Origin: Rhizobium indicum
Lineage (GTDB): Bacteria > Pseudomonadota > Alphaproteobacteria > Rhizobiales > Rhizobiaceae
Length of the DNA stretch: 64,000 bases
Direction: 5' to 3'
NCBI RefSeq assembly: GCF_005862305.2
Contig: NZ_CP054021.1
Coordinates: 2,356,001 to 2,420,000 of the forward strand
A program made the translations under genes and the position numbers. Positions 47,175 to 56,386 of this stretch are shown piece by piece; the first letter of the stretch is position 1; every line of letters begins with the position of its first letter. The notes below the pieces were generated by a model, which saw only the letters and a list, made by a program, of their open reading frames with translations, ran no database searches and was not told where the DNA came from.

Positions 47175-47873
47175 ATGGACGCCAGCACGCAGAGCACGGA
47201 ACCGACGGGAAGCTTCACGGCTGCCGCCTGGGACAGGATCGCGCCGATCATGGCTGAAATCGAGGCCTTGCCGCTGCTGCAACGGCTTTCGGACGGCACC
47301 TTGCCGCCCGAGGTTTTCCGCCATTACATCCTGCAGGATGCGCTTTATCTGAAGCATTATGCGCGATGCCTTGCGATCGTCGCGGCCAAGGCACCCGACA
47401 ATGCGCAGGTCCTGCGCTTCCTCGGTTCGGCGCAGAAGGCGATCACCGTCGAGCAGGGCCTGCATGCAGGCTTCCTCACCCAATTCGGCATCAGTTCCGC
47501 CGACGTCACGTCAGCTGAGCCCTCGCCTGCCGGCTTTGCCTATACGAACTTCCTGCTTGCCACCGCCTATCACAGCTCCTACGCGGTGGCGCTGTCCTCC
47601 ATCCTTCCCTGCTTCTGGATCTACTGGCATGTCGGCGAAGCGATCAAGAACCGGCCTGTTATCGAGGGCAATGCTTTCCAGGCCTGGATCAACACCTATG
47701 GCGATCCGCAATTTGCCGCCGGTGCCCGCGAGGTGATCGCGCTGACCGACATCGCCGCCCGCGCCGCATCGCCGGTGGAGCGGGCGCAAATGACCGATGT
47801 CTTCGTGCGCGCCTCGCAATATGAATGGATGTTCTGGGATTCGGCCTGGCGGCTGGAGACGTGGCCGGTCTGA
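47175..47873 (+). CDS. tenA: TenA family thiaminase II-like protein
   Basis: 232 residues of the TenA_C type: VFRHYILQDALYLKHYARCLA with Asp55, and the conserved PCFWIYWHVG with Cys146. TenA_C proteins hydrolyse base-degraded thiamine to salvage HMP. ATG at 47175 has GGAG upstream; a GTG three bases earlier is possible. Divergent from the XRE-cupin gene. Confidence 0.88.
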   Translation: MDASTQSTEPTGSFTAAAWDRIAPIMAEIEALPLLQRLSDGTLPPEVFRHYILQDALYLKHYARCLAIVAAKAPDNAQVLRFLGSAQKAITVEQGLHAGFLTQFGISSADVTSAEPSPAGFAYTNFLLATAYHSSYAVALSSILPCFWIYWHVGEAIKNRPVIEGNAFQAWINTYGDPQFAAGAREVIALTDIAARAASPVERAQMTDVFVRASQYEWMFWDSAWRLETWPV

Positions 47874-47949
47874 TACGCGCCCGACACAGGACGAAATAGC
47901 GTAAACAGCGGGATAATTACCGCTTTGCGGCAGGGGGCGGCGCTGCTAT

Positions 47950-49782
<1,833 letters not shown>

Positions 49783-49785
49783 CGC

Positions 49786-49827
49786 TTCTCAACAGTATTT
49801 TATGCGCATATGATCTGCGCATAAAAT
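49786..49827 (+). promoter_or_regulatory. ccdAB promoter with dyad operator
   Basis: TTCTCA (49786-49791), a 17-nt gap and TATGAT (49809-49814) give a -35/-10-like pair. A perfect 12-bp inverted repeat (49797-49808, 49816-49827) flanks the -10, as expected for CcdA autorepression. Confidence 0.55.
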
Positions 49828-49839
49828 TGAGAGATCGTT

Positions 49840-50070
49840 ATGACTCAGCGGCCAAGAAAGGCAGCGAACCTGTCTCTGGATGAAGGACTCGTCTCGCAGG
49901 CGCGCGAGCTCCAGATCAATATATCCCGGGCGGCGGAAGATGGCATCGCACAGGCCATAAAGGCTGAGCGCGAGCGGCTTTGGCGTATCGAGAACGCTGA
50001 GGCTATCCGGCTGGAAAATGAATATGTTGAAAAGCACGGTTTGCCGTTCGCCAAGTACCGTCAGTTTTGA
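49840..50070 (+). CDS. ccdA: CcdA-type antitoxin
   Basis: 76 residues: KAANLSLDEGLVSQARELQINISRAAEDGIAQAIKAERERLWRIENAEAIRLENEYVEKHGLPFAKYRQF, an N-terminal ribbon-helix-helix DNA-binding part and the C-terminal CcdA tail that wraps CcdB. Its TGA overlaps the ATG of ccdB (TGATG). Type II TA, chromosomal. Confidence 0.9.
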   Translation: MTQRPRKAANLSLDEGLVSQARELQINISRAAEDGIAQAIKAERERLWRIENAEAIRLENEYVEKHGLPFAKYRQF

Positions 50071-50369
50071 TGGCGCGCTTTCACGTCTATCGCCTTAAGA
50101 GCGGAAATCTCCTGGCCATCGACCTTCAAGCCAATCTGCTTGACGATCTCCCTTCGCGAATCATGATTCCCTTGTATCCGGTGCAACAACTGAGCTGGTC
50201 GATCTCGCGACTGAACCCACGTTTTCCCATTGAGGGTGAAACCTATGTCATGGCCACCCAGCGTATGGCATCGGTCCCGACCACGGAACTCGGAGGCGCC
50301 ATCGCGGATCTTACCGCCGACAGCGACCGCATCGTGGCTGCCGTCGATTTTCTCTTCCAGGGCTTCTGA
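50070..50369 (+). CDS. ccdB: CcdB-type gyrase toxin
   Basis: 99 residues: MARFHVYRLKSGNLLAIDLQANLLDDLPSRIMIPLYPVQQLSWSISRLNPRFPIEGETYVMATQRMASVPTTELGGAIADLTADSDRIVAAVDFLFQGF, with the Arg/Trp-bearing core and C-terminal helix of CcdB gyrase poisons. Overlap with ccdA couples their translation. Location just after lepA suggests a stable chromosomal copy. Confidence 0.88.
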   Translation: MARFHVYRLKSGNLLAIDLQANLLDDLPSRIMIPLYPVQQLSWSISRLNPRFPIEGETYVMATQRMASVPTTELGGAIADLTADSDRIVAAVDFLFQGF

Positions 50370-50385
50370 AATCAATGCCGCACGC

Positions 50386-50402
50386 TTTTCGGCATCATGC
50401 TC
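50386..50402. repeat. Half of a RIME-like palindrome
   Basis: It carries TTTTCGGCATCATGCTC, the same core as one arm at 16886-16904, directly after ccdB and touching the stop codon of the next gene. Confidence 0.6.
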
Positions 50403-50983
50403 TAGCTATCGGTCGCCAGAGCCCTTCGCGGAGTCACGGAAATCCGCCGGCAATGCAGAAGATATTCCGCAGAGCCATCGTCGTCGTTCCATGCATCGGT
50501 CTCAGGAATTTCCCGCCATCCACTCAGGGCAGGATCGCGAACCATCCGGTTTTCGCCTGCATCGACAAACGGCGCTGTCTGCATCTCGATCCCTTCAATG
50601 ATCCAATCATGGATCATATCTGGCGCATCGTCGAAATGGCTGATCTGCTCGAAATAGAAGAACGGGTCGATCCCGATATAGACACGGCCTTCCAGCCATG
50701 TTCCAGGGCGCACGTCCTTGGGCGGCGGCACATTTTGAAATGCGGGTATTCCGAAATCCATAGCCCACCAATCTTCGGATATGTGCGTGACACGCCCGCG
50801 AGCCTGATAGAACGAGCCGCTCTCACGCCTCATGAAAACATCGCCGCGATGCTCGCTAATCCTCAGCGCCGCTTCATTGTAGAACTCCAGGGCAAAGGCC
50901 GCCCGCTGTCCCTTTTGGAATTCGCCGTAGTTTCCATCCATGATGATCCAGGCGGAAAGACCGACGGCTAGTTCATTCAACAT
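50402..50983 (-). CDS. Hypothetical protein
   Basis: 193 residues with no recognised family. It starts LNELAVGLSAWIIMDGNYGEFQKGQRAAFALEFYNEAALRIS, with FYQARGRVTHISEDWWAMDFGIPAF and DPFFYFEQISHFDDAPDMIHDWIIEG, rich in Trp, Tyr and acidic residues. No signal peptide. ATG at 50983 (SD GGGG, 9-nt spacing) is preferred; ATG at 50992 is an alternative. Convergent with ccdB, 33 bp away. It could be an immunity-like or beta-rich cytosolic protein, but nothing supports a firm call. Confidence 0.6.
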   Translation of the reverse strand: MLNELAVGLSAWIIMDGNYGEFQKGQRAAFALEFYNEAALRISEHRGDVFMRRESGSFYQARGRVTHISEDWWAMDFGIPAFQNVPPPKDVRPGTWLEGRVYIGIDPFFYFEQISHFDDAPDMIHDWIIEGIEMQTAPFVDAGENRMVRDPALSGWREIPETDAWNDDDGSAEYLLHCRRISVTPRRALATDS

Positions 50984-51006
50984 GCTTATCATCCCCGGAT
51001 TGGCTT

Positions 51007-51459
51007 CTACGATCGCGCCATATATTCCTTCACCAGACCTTCATACGCGTCCATCTCAGGCAGGGCCGCGTAGCTGTACACCGCGCCGGTCTCGGCGAAG
51101 GACAGTTTCTCGCTCGTCCATGTCTCGATGAAGGGGGTGAACCAGCTCGGGTCGTCGAGCATGGTCGCGCGCAGATTGACGAACCAGTCCATGCCTTCCG
51201 GCCGGGTGAACATCCAGCTCATGCAATGCGGGCAGAAATAATGCTTCGTGACGCCATGCAGGCCGCCGATCACCGGCTCGCCTTGCGTCACCGCGAAGCC
51301 TTCGCTCGGGATGGCCGCACTCAGCGAATAGGCGCTTGATGTCATCTTCTGGCACCCGGTGCAATGACAGGCCATGGTGAGCAGCGGCGGGGCGCTGATC
51401 TTCAATCGCACCCGGCCGCAACGGCAGCCGCCTTCCATAGGTAAGGTTCGCTCGCTCAT
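51007..51459 (-). CDS. GFA family protein (Gfa-like zinc protein)
   Basis: 150 residues with the zinc-binding cysteines of the glutathione-dependent formaldehyde-activating enzyme family: GGCRCGRVRL, CHCTGCQKM and FCPHCMS. The true Gfa function is disputed, and many members bind other thiols. ATG at 51459 is preferred over 22 upstream codons without similarity. Another short-thiol gene of the same theme (SelT/SelW-like) lies at 53078. Confidence 0.85.
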   Translation of the reverse strand: MSERTLPMEGGCRCGRVRLKISAPPLLTMACHCTGCQKMTSSAYSLSAAIPSEGFAVTQGEPVIGGLHGVTKHYFCPHCMSWMFTRPEGMDWFVNLRATMLDDPSWFTPFIETWTSEKLSFAETGAVYSYAALPEMDAYEGLVKEYMARS

Positions 51460-51549
51460 GATGTCCTCCCGTTTTGCCTTCTGATCTAGTGGAGCTTTTC
51501 GTTGCTGTCGAGGTGGCGAGGTCATCGCGGAATGGCGGCCTTGCCGGCG

Positions 51550-51654
51550 CTAGAGCGTTTCCGTTTTCTCCGAATCACGGAAATGCTCTATCTCTTTGTT
51601 TTCATGCAATTCCGGACGCAAAACCGCTACGCACTTTTGCTGGAATTGCTCTAG
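51550..51654. repeat. RIME-type intergenic mosaic element
   Basis: Two palindromic units: TAGAGCGTTTCCGT...ACGGAAATGCTCTA (one mismatch), then GCAATTCC...GGAATTGC. Total 105 bp, matching known rhizobial RIME-like sequences. It ends at the stop codon of the acetyltransferase gene. Confidence 0.85.
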
Positions 51655-52199
51655 CGGATGCGGGCTGGATTGCCGACCACGGTTGCGCCGGCTGGCACAT
51701 CCCTGGTCACCACCGCACCGGCGCCGACGACCGCACCGTCGCCGATGGTGATGCCGCCGAGGATGATGGCGCTGCCGCCGACCCAGACGTCACTGCCGAT
51801 GACGACCGGCCGGGCGATCTCGATGCCTGTGCTGCGAAGTGCTGCATCCTTGTGATGCTCGGCGCAATAGATCTGCACGCCCGGGCCGAACATGCTGCGG
51901 TCGCCGATGCTCACGCGGCCGGAATCAAGAATCGTGCAGCCGGCATTGAAATAGACGCGTTTGCCGAGAATGATATTGATGCCGTAGGAGCAGTGAAACG
52001 GCGCTTCGATGAAGATATCGGATGCAGCCTGCGTAAAGAGCGCCCTCAGGGCCGGCGCGACGGCGCCACGCTCGTCCGGCGGCAGCGTGTTATGCGCGTG
52101 GACCGCGGCACGCGCCTGCCGGCGCAAGAGATCGAGCTCGTCATCGAGGCAGCAATACCATACGCCTGCCGCCATCTTTTCGCGTTCGCTCGCCGGCAT
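51651..52199 (-). CDS. Maltose/sugar O-acetyltransferase (Maa/NodL-like)
   Basis: 182 residues. N-terminal Mac domain (SEREKMAAGVWYCCLDDELDLLRRQARAAVHAHN), then left-handed beta-helix hexapeptides: FHCSYGINIILGKRVYFNAGCTILDSGRVSIGDRSMFGPGVQIYCAEHH (His catalytic), then VIGSDVWVGGSAIILGGITIGDGAVVGAGAVVTRDVP. NodL and Maa are members; the substrate here is unknown. Its start is 11 bp after the GATase-like gene. Confidence 0.88.
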   Translation of the reverse strand: MPASEREKMAAGVWYCCLDDELDLLRRQARAAVHAHNTLPPDERGAVAPALRALFTQAASDIFIEAPFHCSYGINIILGKRVYFNAGCTILDSGRVSIGDRSMFGPGVQIYCAEHHKDAALRSTGIEIARPVVIGSDVWVGGSAIILGGITIGDGAVVGAGAVVTRDVPAGATVVGNPARIR

Positions 52200-52210
52200 C
52201 GCATCACCCC

Positions 52211-52948
52211 TCAAGCCGAGGCCTGCGACAGCATTTCGACCTCTTGCCTCTCGATCAGGCTGACCCAGGCACGCGCGATGGCAAGGCCTGCAGCATCGGC
52301 GGCTCCGGCATGTCTTGCCGCCAGTTCGGCATGGTTCTCCAGCCAGCCCGGCGCAATGCGCGCGATCGTATCGGGAAATTCGGCCTTCCATTGCGCGACG
52401 ACCGCTGAATTGGCCTCGAAATGGAACTGGGTGCCATAGACGGCGCGGCCGATGCGGAATGCCTGGTTCTCTGCGACGGGGCTCGAGGCGATACGGATCG
52501 CGCCCTCGGGCAGGGAAAACGTATCGGCATGCCATTCGAAGATGGTGAATTCGCCGCCAAGCGCCGACAGCAGCGGATCGGCCCGGCCCTCGGCGGTGAC
52601 GCCGATCCCGTGCCAGCCGAATTCGCAGGCGATTCCCAAGTGATTGTCGGCGCCATAAGCGCGAGCGAGGATCTGGCTGCCGAGGCAGATGCCGAGCACC
52701 GCCTTGCCGGCATCGCCAAAGCGGCGCGTGAGCCGGACAAGCTCCGGCAGATAGGGGTGGGTTTCGTCATCCAGCGCGCTTTGCTCACCGCCGAGAACGA
52801 CCAGCGCGTCATGGCCGGATATGTCTAGCGGCAGTATGCCATCCTGCCACACCCGGAACCACTCGATCTCTGCGCCTGCCTCGTCGAGGGCCGCGGCAAG
52901 CGCGCCGAGGCCGGTATTCCGCATGTTTTCAATGACTGCGACGCGCAT
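52211..52948 (-). CDS. Type 1 glutamine amidotransferase-like protein (GuaA-like GATase)
   Basis: 245 residues of the class I GATase fold: DALVVLGGEQSALDDETHPYLPELVRLTRRF, nucleophile elbow GICLGSQ and a C-terminal YGTQFHFEA; Cys-His-Glu of the triad are in these blocks. No synthase domain, so a stand-alone protein; substrate unknown. ATG at 52948 with GGAAGAG upstream. The maa-like gene is probably cotranscribed. Confidence 0.88.
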   Translation of the reverse strand: MRVAVIENMRNTGLGALAAALDEAGAEIEWFRVWQDGILPLDISGHDALVVLGGEQSALDDETHPYLPELVRLTRRFGDAGKAVLGICLGSQILARAYGADNHLGIACEFGWHGIGVTAEGRADPLLSALGGEFTIFEWHADTFSLPEGAIRIASSPVAENQAFRIGRAVYGTQFHFEANSAVVAQWKAEFPDTIARIAPGWLENHAELAARHAGAADAAGLAIARAWVSLIERQEVEMLSQASA

Positions 52949-53077
52949 AGGCTCTTCCTGGTATGGCCGACCACGGGAAGAGACCATGCTGGAGGACGGC
53001 GCGCAAGACGCTTGTGAGAGGGCAATTGCGCGCGCGCGCCACAGAGCTTAAATCTCAGCAAACGAAAGGACATTGCC

Positions 53078-53371
53078 ATGACCGAAAAAGCCCGCGTCAC
53101 GATCCTCTACTGCACCCAGTGCAACTGGCTGCTGCGCGCCAGCTGGATGGCGCAGGAGCTGCTGCACACATTTTCCGACAGTCTCGGTGAAGTGGCGCTG
53201 ATCCCAGCCACCGGCGGCAATTTCGAGATCCGCGTCAATGGCGATCTGATCTGGGAGCGCAAGCGCGACGGCGGCTTTCCCGGGCCGAAGGAGCTGAAAC
53301 AGCGGGTCCGCGACATCGTCGAGCCCGGCCGCGATCTCGGCCACGTCGACCGCGCCTCGCTCGAAAGCTGA
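53078..53371 (+). CDS. SelT/SelW/SelH family (Rdx) protein
   Basis: 97 residues: VTILYCTQCNWLLRASWMAQELLHTF, a thioredoxin-like CxxC motif (Cys in place of selenocysteine), then EVALIPATGGNFEIRVNGDLIWERKRDGGFPGPKELKQRVRDIV. Rdx proteins are redox partners; bacterial function is unclear. No TGA codon or SECIS-like feature indicates selenocysteine. Confidence 0.9.
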   Translation: MTEKARVTILYCTQCNWLLRASWMAQELLHTFSDSLGEVALIPATGGNFEIRVNGDLIWERKRDGGFPGPKELKQRVRDIVEPGRDLGHVDRASLES

Positions 53372-53380
53372 TCACGACGA

Positions 53381-53803
53381 TCAGCGGTAGGGCGAGCGGC
53401 AGGTCTTGTAGATGCCCTCATACGTCAGGAAACGATCCGTCCTCGGATTGTAGGAACGGTACTCGTTGCTGCACCAGGCGGCATGGCTGTTCATGTCACG
53501 CGGCTTCGGCTGCACCCGGCGCACCGGCGGCGGATCATAGGTCAGCTGCGGCCGGCCGGCAGCCCCCGGCTGGTAATAAGTCGGCCCGGTCGCGCCGCGC
53601 GGACGGTAATTCGGCTGGACATAGGCGGGACGATGCCATTGCTGCGGACCGAAACCGAAGCAGCCGCGAAAATCGCAGAGCGTCGATCCCGTATTGAGCG
53701 GCCCGATCCCCGGCTTGCCCAGCTTCAGCGAATCGGCCCCGGCGATTGCGGGCGTGAGAATGGCGAGAAGACCGGCGAGCAGAAGCGTGCGGGGAGCAAG
53801 CAT
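53381..53803 (-). CDS. BA14K family secreted protein
   Basis: 140 residues: a signal peptide (MLAPRTLLLAGLLAILTPAIAGA), a Pro/Gly/Tyr-rich middle, then MNSHAAWCSNEYRSYNPRTDRFLTYEGIYKTCRSPY, the BA14K signature named after a Brucella antigen. Probably periplasmic or outer-surface; its role is unknown. Convergent with the Rdx gene, 9 bp apart. Confidence 0.88.
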   Translation of the reverse strand: MLAPRTLLLAGLLAILTPAIAGADSLKLGKPGIGPLNTGSTLCDFRGCFGFGPQQWHRPAYVQPNYRPRGATGPTYYQPGAAGRPQLTYDPPPVRRVQPKPRDMNSHAAWCSNEYRSYNPRTDRFLTYEGIYKTCRSPYR

Positions 53804-53932
53804 GAGGCATTCCTTTCGATGTTTCCTTTATATAGGGCGCACCAGCCGGAGCGCTATGCCCGCCTCGGGCCACTCCCGCCCATGTGATCGGCTGCTTTCT
53901 CGCCAACTGTCAGAAAAACTTCAAAAACCCAG

Positions 53933-53960
53933 TTGACAGTCAGGGGCCACCCCCTTACAT
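53933..53960 (+). promoter_or_regulatory. tRNA-Leu promoter
   Basis: TTGACA (53933-53938), 16 nt, TTACAT (53955-53960), 12 bp upstream of the mature tRNA. Confidence 0.7.
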
Positions 53961-53971
53961 CGCTCTCCGTC

Positions 53972-54058
53972 GCCCAGATGGCGGAATTGGTAGACGCGCC
54001 AGCTTCAGGTGCTGGTACCCGAAAGGGTGTGGAGGTTCGAGTCCTCTTCTGGGCACCA
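53972..54058 (+). tRNA. tRNA-Leu (anticodon CAG)
   Basis: 87 nt with CCA encoded. The acceptor stem GCCCAGA pairs with TCTGGGC, the anticodon loop TTCAGGT gives CAG (54006-54008), reading CUG, and the long variable arm (CCCGAAAGGGT) is typical of Leu. The T arm is GGTTCGAGTC. A 11-bp inverted repeat follows. Confidence 0.95.
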
Positions 54059-54069
54059 TTCCATTTTAT

Positions 54070-54108
54070 CCCCTTTGAAATTGTTGAATATTCACCCTTT
54101 CAAAGGGG
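54070..54108. repeat. Inverted repeat behind the tRNA
   Basis: CCCCTTTGAAA (54070-54080) and TTTCAAAGGGG (54098-54108), perfect 11-bp arms with a 17-nt spacer. Possible terminator or remnant of an element end. No U-run follows. Confidence 0.6.
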
Positions 54109-54192
54109 TGGCCGTTCTCGACTGCTACACCGGCCCACACTATGGTGCTACGATTTCACGTGCCATGGCTAATTTGGGACGAAGTAAGCAAT

Positions 54193-54585
54193 ATGCGAAG
54201 GCAATTGGGTTCGGCCATGACGCTTCCTGCCGTCATACTAGGCGCGAGCCTTCTTTCAGGCTGTTACCTACCTATCGTCTTCTCAGAAGATCACTCATAT
54301 ATAATCTTTGAACGCTCGCAGATCACCTACCGTAGGCACGACAGACCCGAGACAAAGTGTCGGCCTGATGCCGCGCAGCAAGTGATGGCATGTGAGGACG
54401 GCACGACATCGAAACTGCAAAGGGTTCGGCTTCCAAATAGCGAAGACGAAGTGACCGAGTTCGATGGTCGCCGATTTTGCCGTATGTTCTTCAATGCAAA
54501 CCAAGCGGATGGTTCACGCAAACTAGTTTGTTACGACCGGATGGGGTTCGAGCTGGATGCCGCAACAGCGGTGCCGATGAAATGA
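54193..54585 (+). CDS. Putative lipoprotein of unknown function
   Basis: 130 residues with a lipobox LLSGC (Cys24) after RRQLGSAMTLPAVILGAS. The mature part has four cysteines (TKCRP, VMACED, RRFCRMF, KLVCYDR), which could form two disulfides. No family was recognised. It has lower GC and a different codon style from its surroundings, which suggests recent acquisition. Confidence 0.6.
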   Translation: MRRQLGSAMTLPAVILGASLLSGCYLPIVFSEDHSYIIFERSQITYRRHDRPETKCRPDAAQQVMACEDGTTSKLQRVRLPNSEDEVTEFDGRRFCRMFFNANQADGSRKLVCYDRMGFELDAATAVPMK

Positions 54586-54782
54586 CGGTGCAAGGTGCTC
54601 GGCCCCTCAACTCCAAACGTGATCCCCCACGAAACAATTGTCTCCCCAGGATGGGCTTGAGTCCGAATGGGCCGCGCTAGCTGAATTGTAGATCCAGGAT
54701 CGTCCCCGCCGGAGATTGCTGGCCTCCATTGACTCCCTCACCCCCAAATGCGAACATAAAGCGAACAAAATGGAGTCTTGCG

Positions 54783-55067
54783 ATGATCCGATACGCCACG
54801 TCCGCAGCCAGCAACCCCGAGCCTATAAAGGCCCGCGAGGTGTCAGCTGCCAAACCGGCCATTGAAATGCCGCCCCCGAAGCCGGTCATTGAGGTAGCCG
54901 CTGCGGCGCCTGCGGCCGGCCTGCTGCTGCCCAGCACCGAGGCAGACGAGCTCGGCTCCGACACTCGACCGAAAACCACCAAGCCAGCACGCCGTGCGGC
55001 AACAAAGCGTAAGCCCAAGGTCGTCGAGGCAGACGACACTTCCCTCCAGCTTAGTCTGGAGGCTTAA
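54783..55067 (+). CDS. Small Ala/Pro/Lys-rich hypothetical protein
   Basis: 94 residues, low complexity: IRYATSAASNPEPIKAREVSAAKPAIEMPPPKPVIEVAAAAPAAGLLLP, then a basic RPKTTKPARRAATKRKPKVVEADD. It looks disordered, with a possible nucleic-acid-binding tail. GGAG lies 8 nt upstream of the ATG. No homologue recognised, so the coding status is uncertain. Confidence 0.45.
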   Translation: MIRYATSAASNPEPIKAREVSAAKPAIEMPPPKPVIEVAAAAPAAGLLLPSTEADELGSDTRPKTTKPARRAATKRKPKVVEADDTSLQLSLEA

Positions 55068-55612
55068 CCGCAAACGATCCGGCCGAGGTTTGGCGGCGCG
55101 GAGGGACTCCCACCATAATCTATATAGCACTTCGGAATCCCGAAATTGGTTGCGGGATTAAAATCATTGGATGTTTCTCCACGACGACCGCCCGCGAAAG
55201 GCGGCGAATTTCGGGATTCCGAAGCGGAGGGATTTCGGGATTCCGAAGTGGGATTTTTTCTTTCTGCCGAGGCGCCCGCCTTTGTCGGCAGCAATTGGCG
55301 GGCAGTATCTGACGCTCTCCTATCAGGATCAGCCGCTTTCTGTTCGGATGAATTGGGCCGCTTGGTGCTCCTCGTAAAACTGGAAGGACGTACCTTCGGC
55401 CAACGGGATTCCCGAACGGCGAGCCTGTTCCATTGCTCTACGCACGGCCTGCGAAACGCGCGGCTGCCCGTTCCGATACCCCGCAAGCCTCGCACAAGAA
55501 CGAAATCGGATACCGGGGCAAGGATGAACATTCGGCCGTTCCGCCTGTAAAGAGCCGGGCGGCTCTGAGGGTGGTCGGGAAACCTGACTAAACACTCTGG
55601 AGTTCGCTTGGG
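55068..55612. repeat. Gene-poor region with 17-bp repeats
   Basis: 545 bp without a credible gene. ATTTCGGGATTCCGAAG occurs at 55208-55224 and 55232-55248 (24-bp period) and inverted at 55130-55146. The inverted pair 55128-55146 / 55232-55250 matches over 19 bp. Open frames here are short, inconsistent between strands and unlike known families. Possibly the scar of a mobile element or a degraded gene. Confidence 0.6.
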
Positions 55613-56386
55613 ATGAAAGTCGTAATTCTCGCCGGTGGCCTTGGCTCTCGTCTTGCCGAGGAGACCAGTATCCGACCCAAGCCTCTGGTCGAAATAGGCG
55701 GCATGCCGATCCTCTGGCACATCATGAGCATCTATGCCCATCACGGGCTCAATGATTTCATCATCTGCGCCGGCTACAAGGGTTATATGATCAAGGAATA
55801 TTTCGTAAACCTTGTTCTGCACCACAACGACATCACCGTCGACCTCGCCTCCAACAGCATCAATTATCACGGCGGCAAACGACCGAACTGGCGCGTGACC
55901 GTGGTCGATACCGGCATGTATTCGATGACCGGCGGCCGCCTCGGGCGCATTCGCGACCATCTGACACCAGGCGAACCCTTCTGCATGACCTATGGCGATG
56001 GTGTCGGCGACATCGACATTGCTGCCGAAGTCGCCTTCCATCGCGATCACGGCCTGAAGGCGACGATGTGCGCGGTAACCCCGCCCGGACGGTACGGCGC
56101 CACGAACATCGAAGGCCAGTTCATCACCTCCTTCGTCGAGAAACCGAGAGGCGACGGCCAGCGTATCAATGGCGGCTTCTTCGTGCTCGACCCTTCGGTG
56201 GTCGATCTCGTCCCAAGCGACGACACGATCTGGGAAGCCGGGCCGCTGGAATGGCTTGCCGCCAACAACCAGCTTGCCGCCTTCAAGCATGACGGCTTCT
56301 GGCAACCCATGGATACGTTGCGCGAGCGCACCCATCTGGAAGAACTCTGGAATTCCGGAAAGGCGCCGTGGAAGCTATGGGCCTGA
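55613..56386 (+). CDS. rfbF: Glucose-1-phosphate cytidylyltransferase
   Basis: 257 residues: VVILAGGLGSRLAEETSIRPKPLVEIGGMPILWHIMSIYAHHG, then GYKGYMIKEYF, NWRVTVVDTG, YGDGVGDID and RINGGFFVLDPSVVD, the RfbF/HddC pattern. It makes CDP-D-glucose from CTP and Glc-1-P, the first step of CDP-sugar synthesis. Its 3' end overlaps rfbG by 19 bp (from GTG). Confidence 0.95.
   Translation: MKVVILAGGLGSRLAEETSIRPKPLVEIGGMPILWHIMSIYAHHGLNDFIICAGYKGYMIKEYFVNLVLHHNDITVDLASNSINYHGGKRPNWRVTVVDTGMYSMTGGRLGRIRDHLTPGEPFCMTYGDGVGDIDIAAEVAFHRDHGLKATMCAVTPPGRYGATNIEGQFITSFVEKPRGDGQRINGGFFVLDPSVVDLVPSDDTIWEAGPLEWLAANNQLAAFKHDGFWQPMDTLRERTHLEELWNSGKAPWKLWA

Noticed and set aside
53078..53371. Selenoprotein SelW
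   Set aside because: The motif is CTQC with cysteine codons; no in-frame TGA.
53972..54200. tRNA-linked integrase or att duplication
   Set aside because: No recombinase gene or second copy of the tRNA 3' end in the window.
55208..55248. CRISPR-like array
   Set aside because: Only two direct copies of 17 bp, 7-bp spacer, no cas genes.
55146..55550. 134-codon plus-strand frame over the repeats
   Set aside because: It encodes the repeat units, with no known domain or good SD; the opposite strand has an equally weak frame.
55064..56335. Long minus-strand open frame across the rfbF region
   Set aside because: It is antisense to the well-supported rfbF gene and has no recognisable family.
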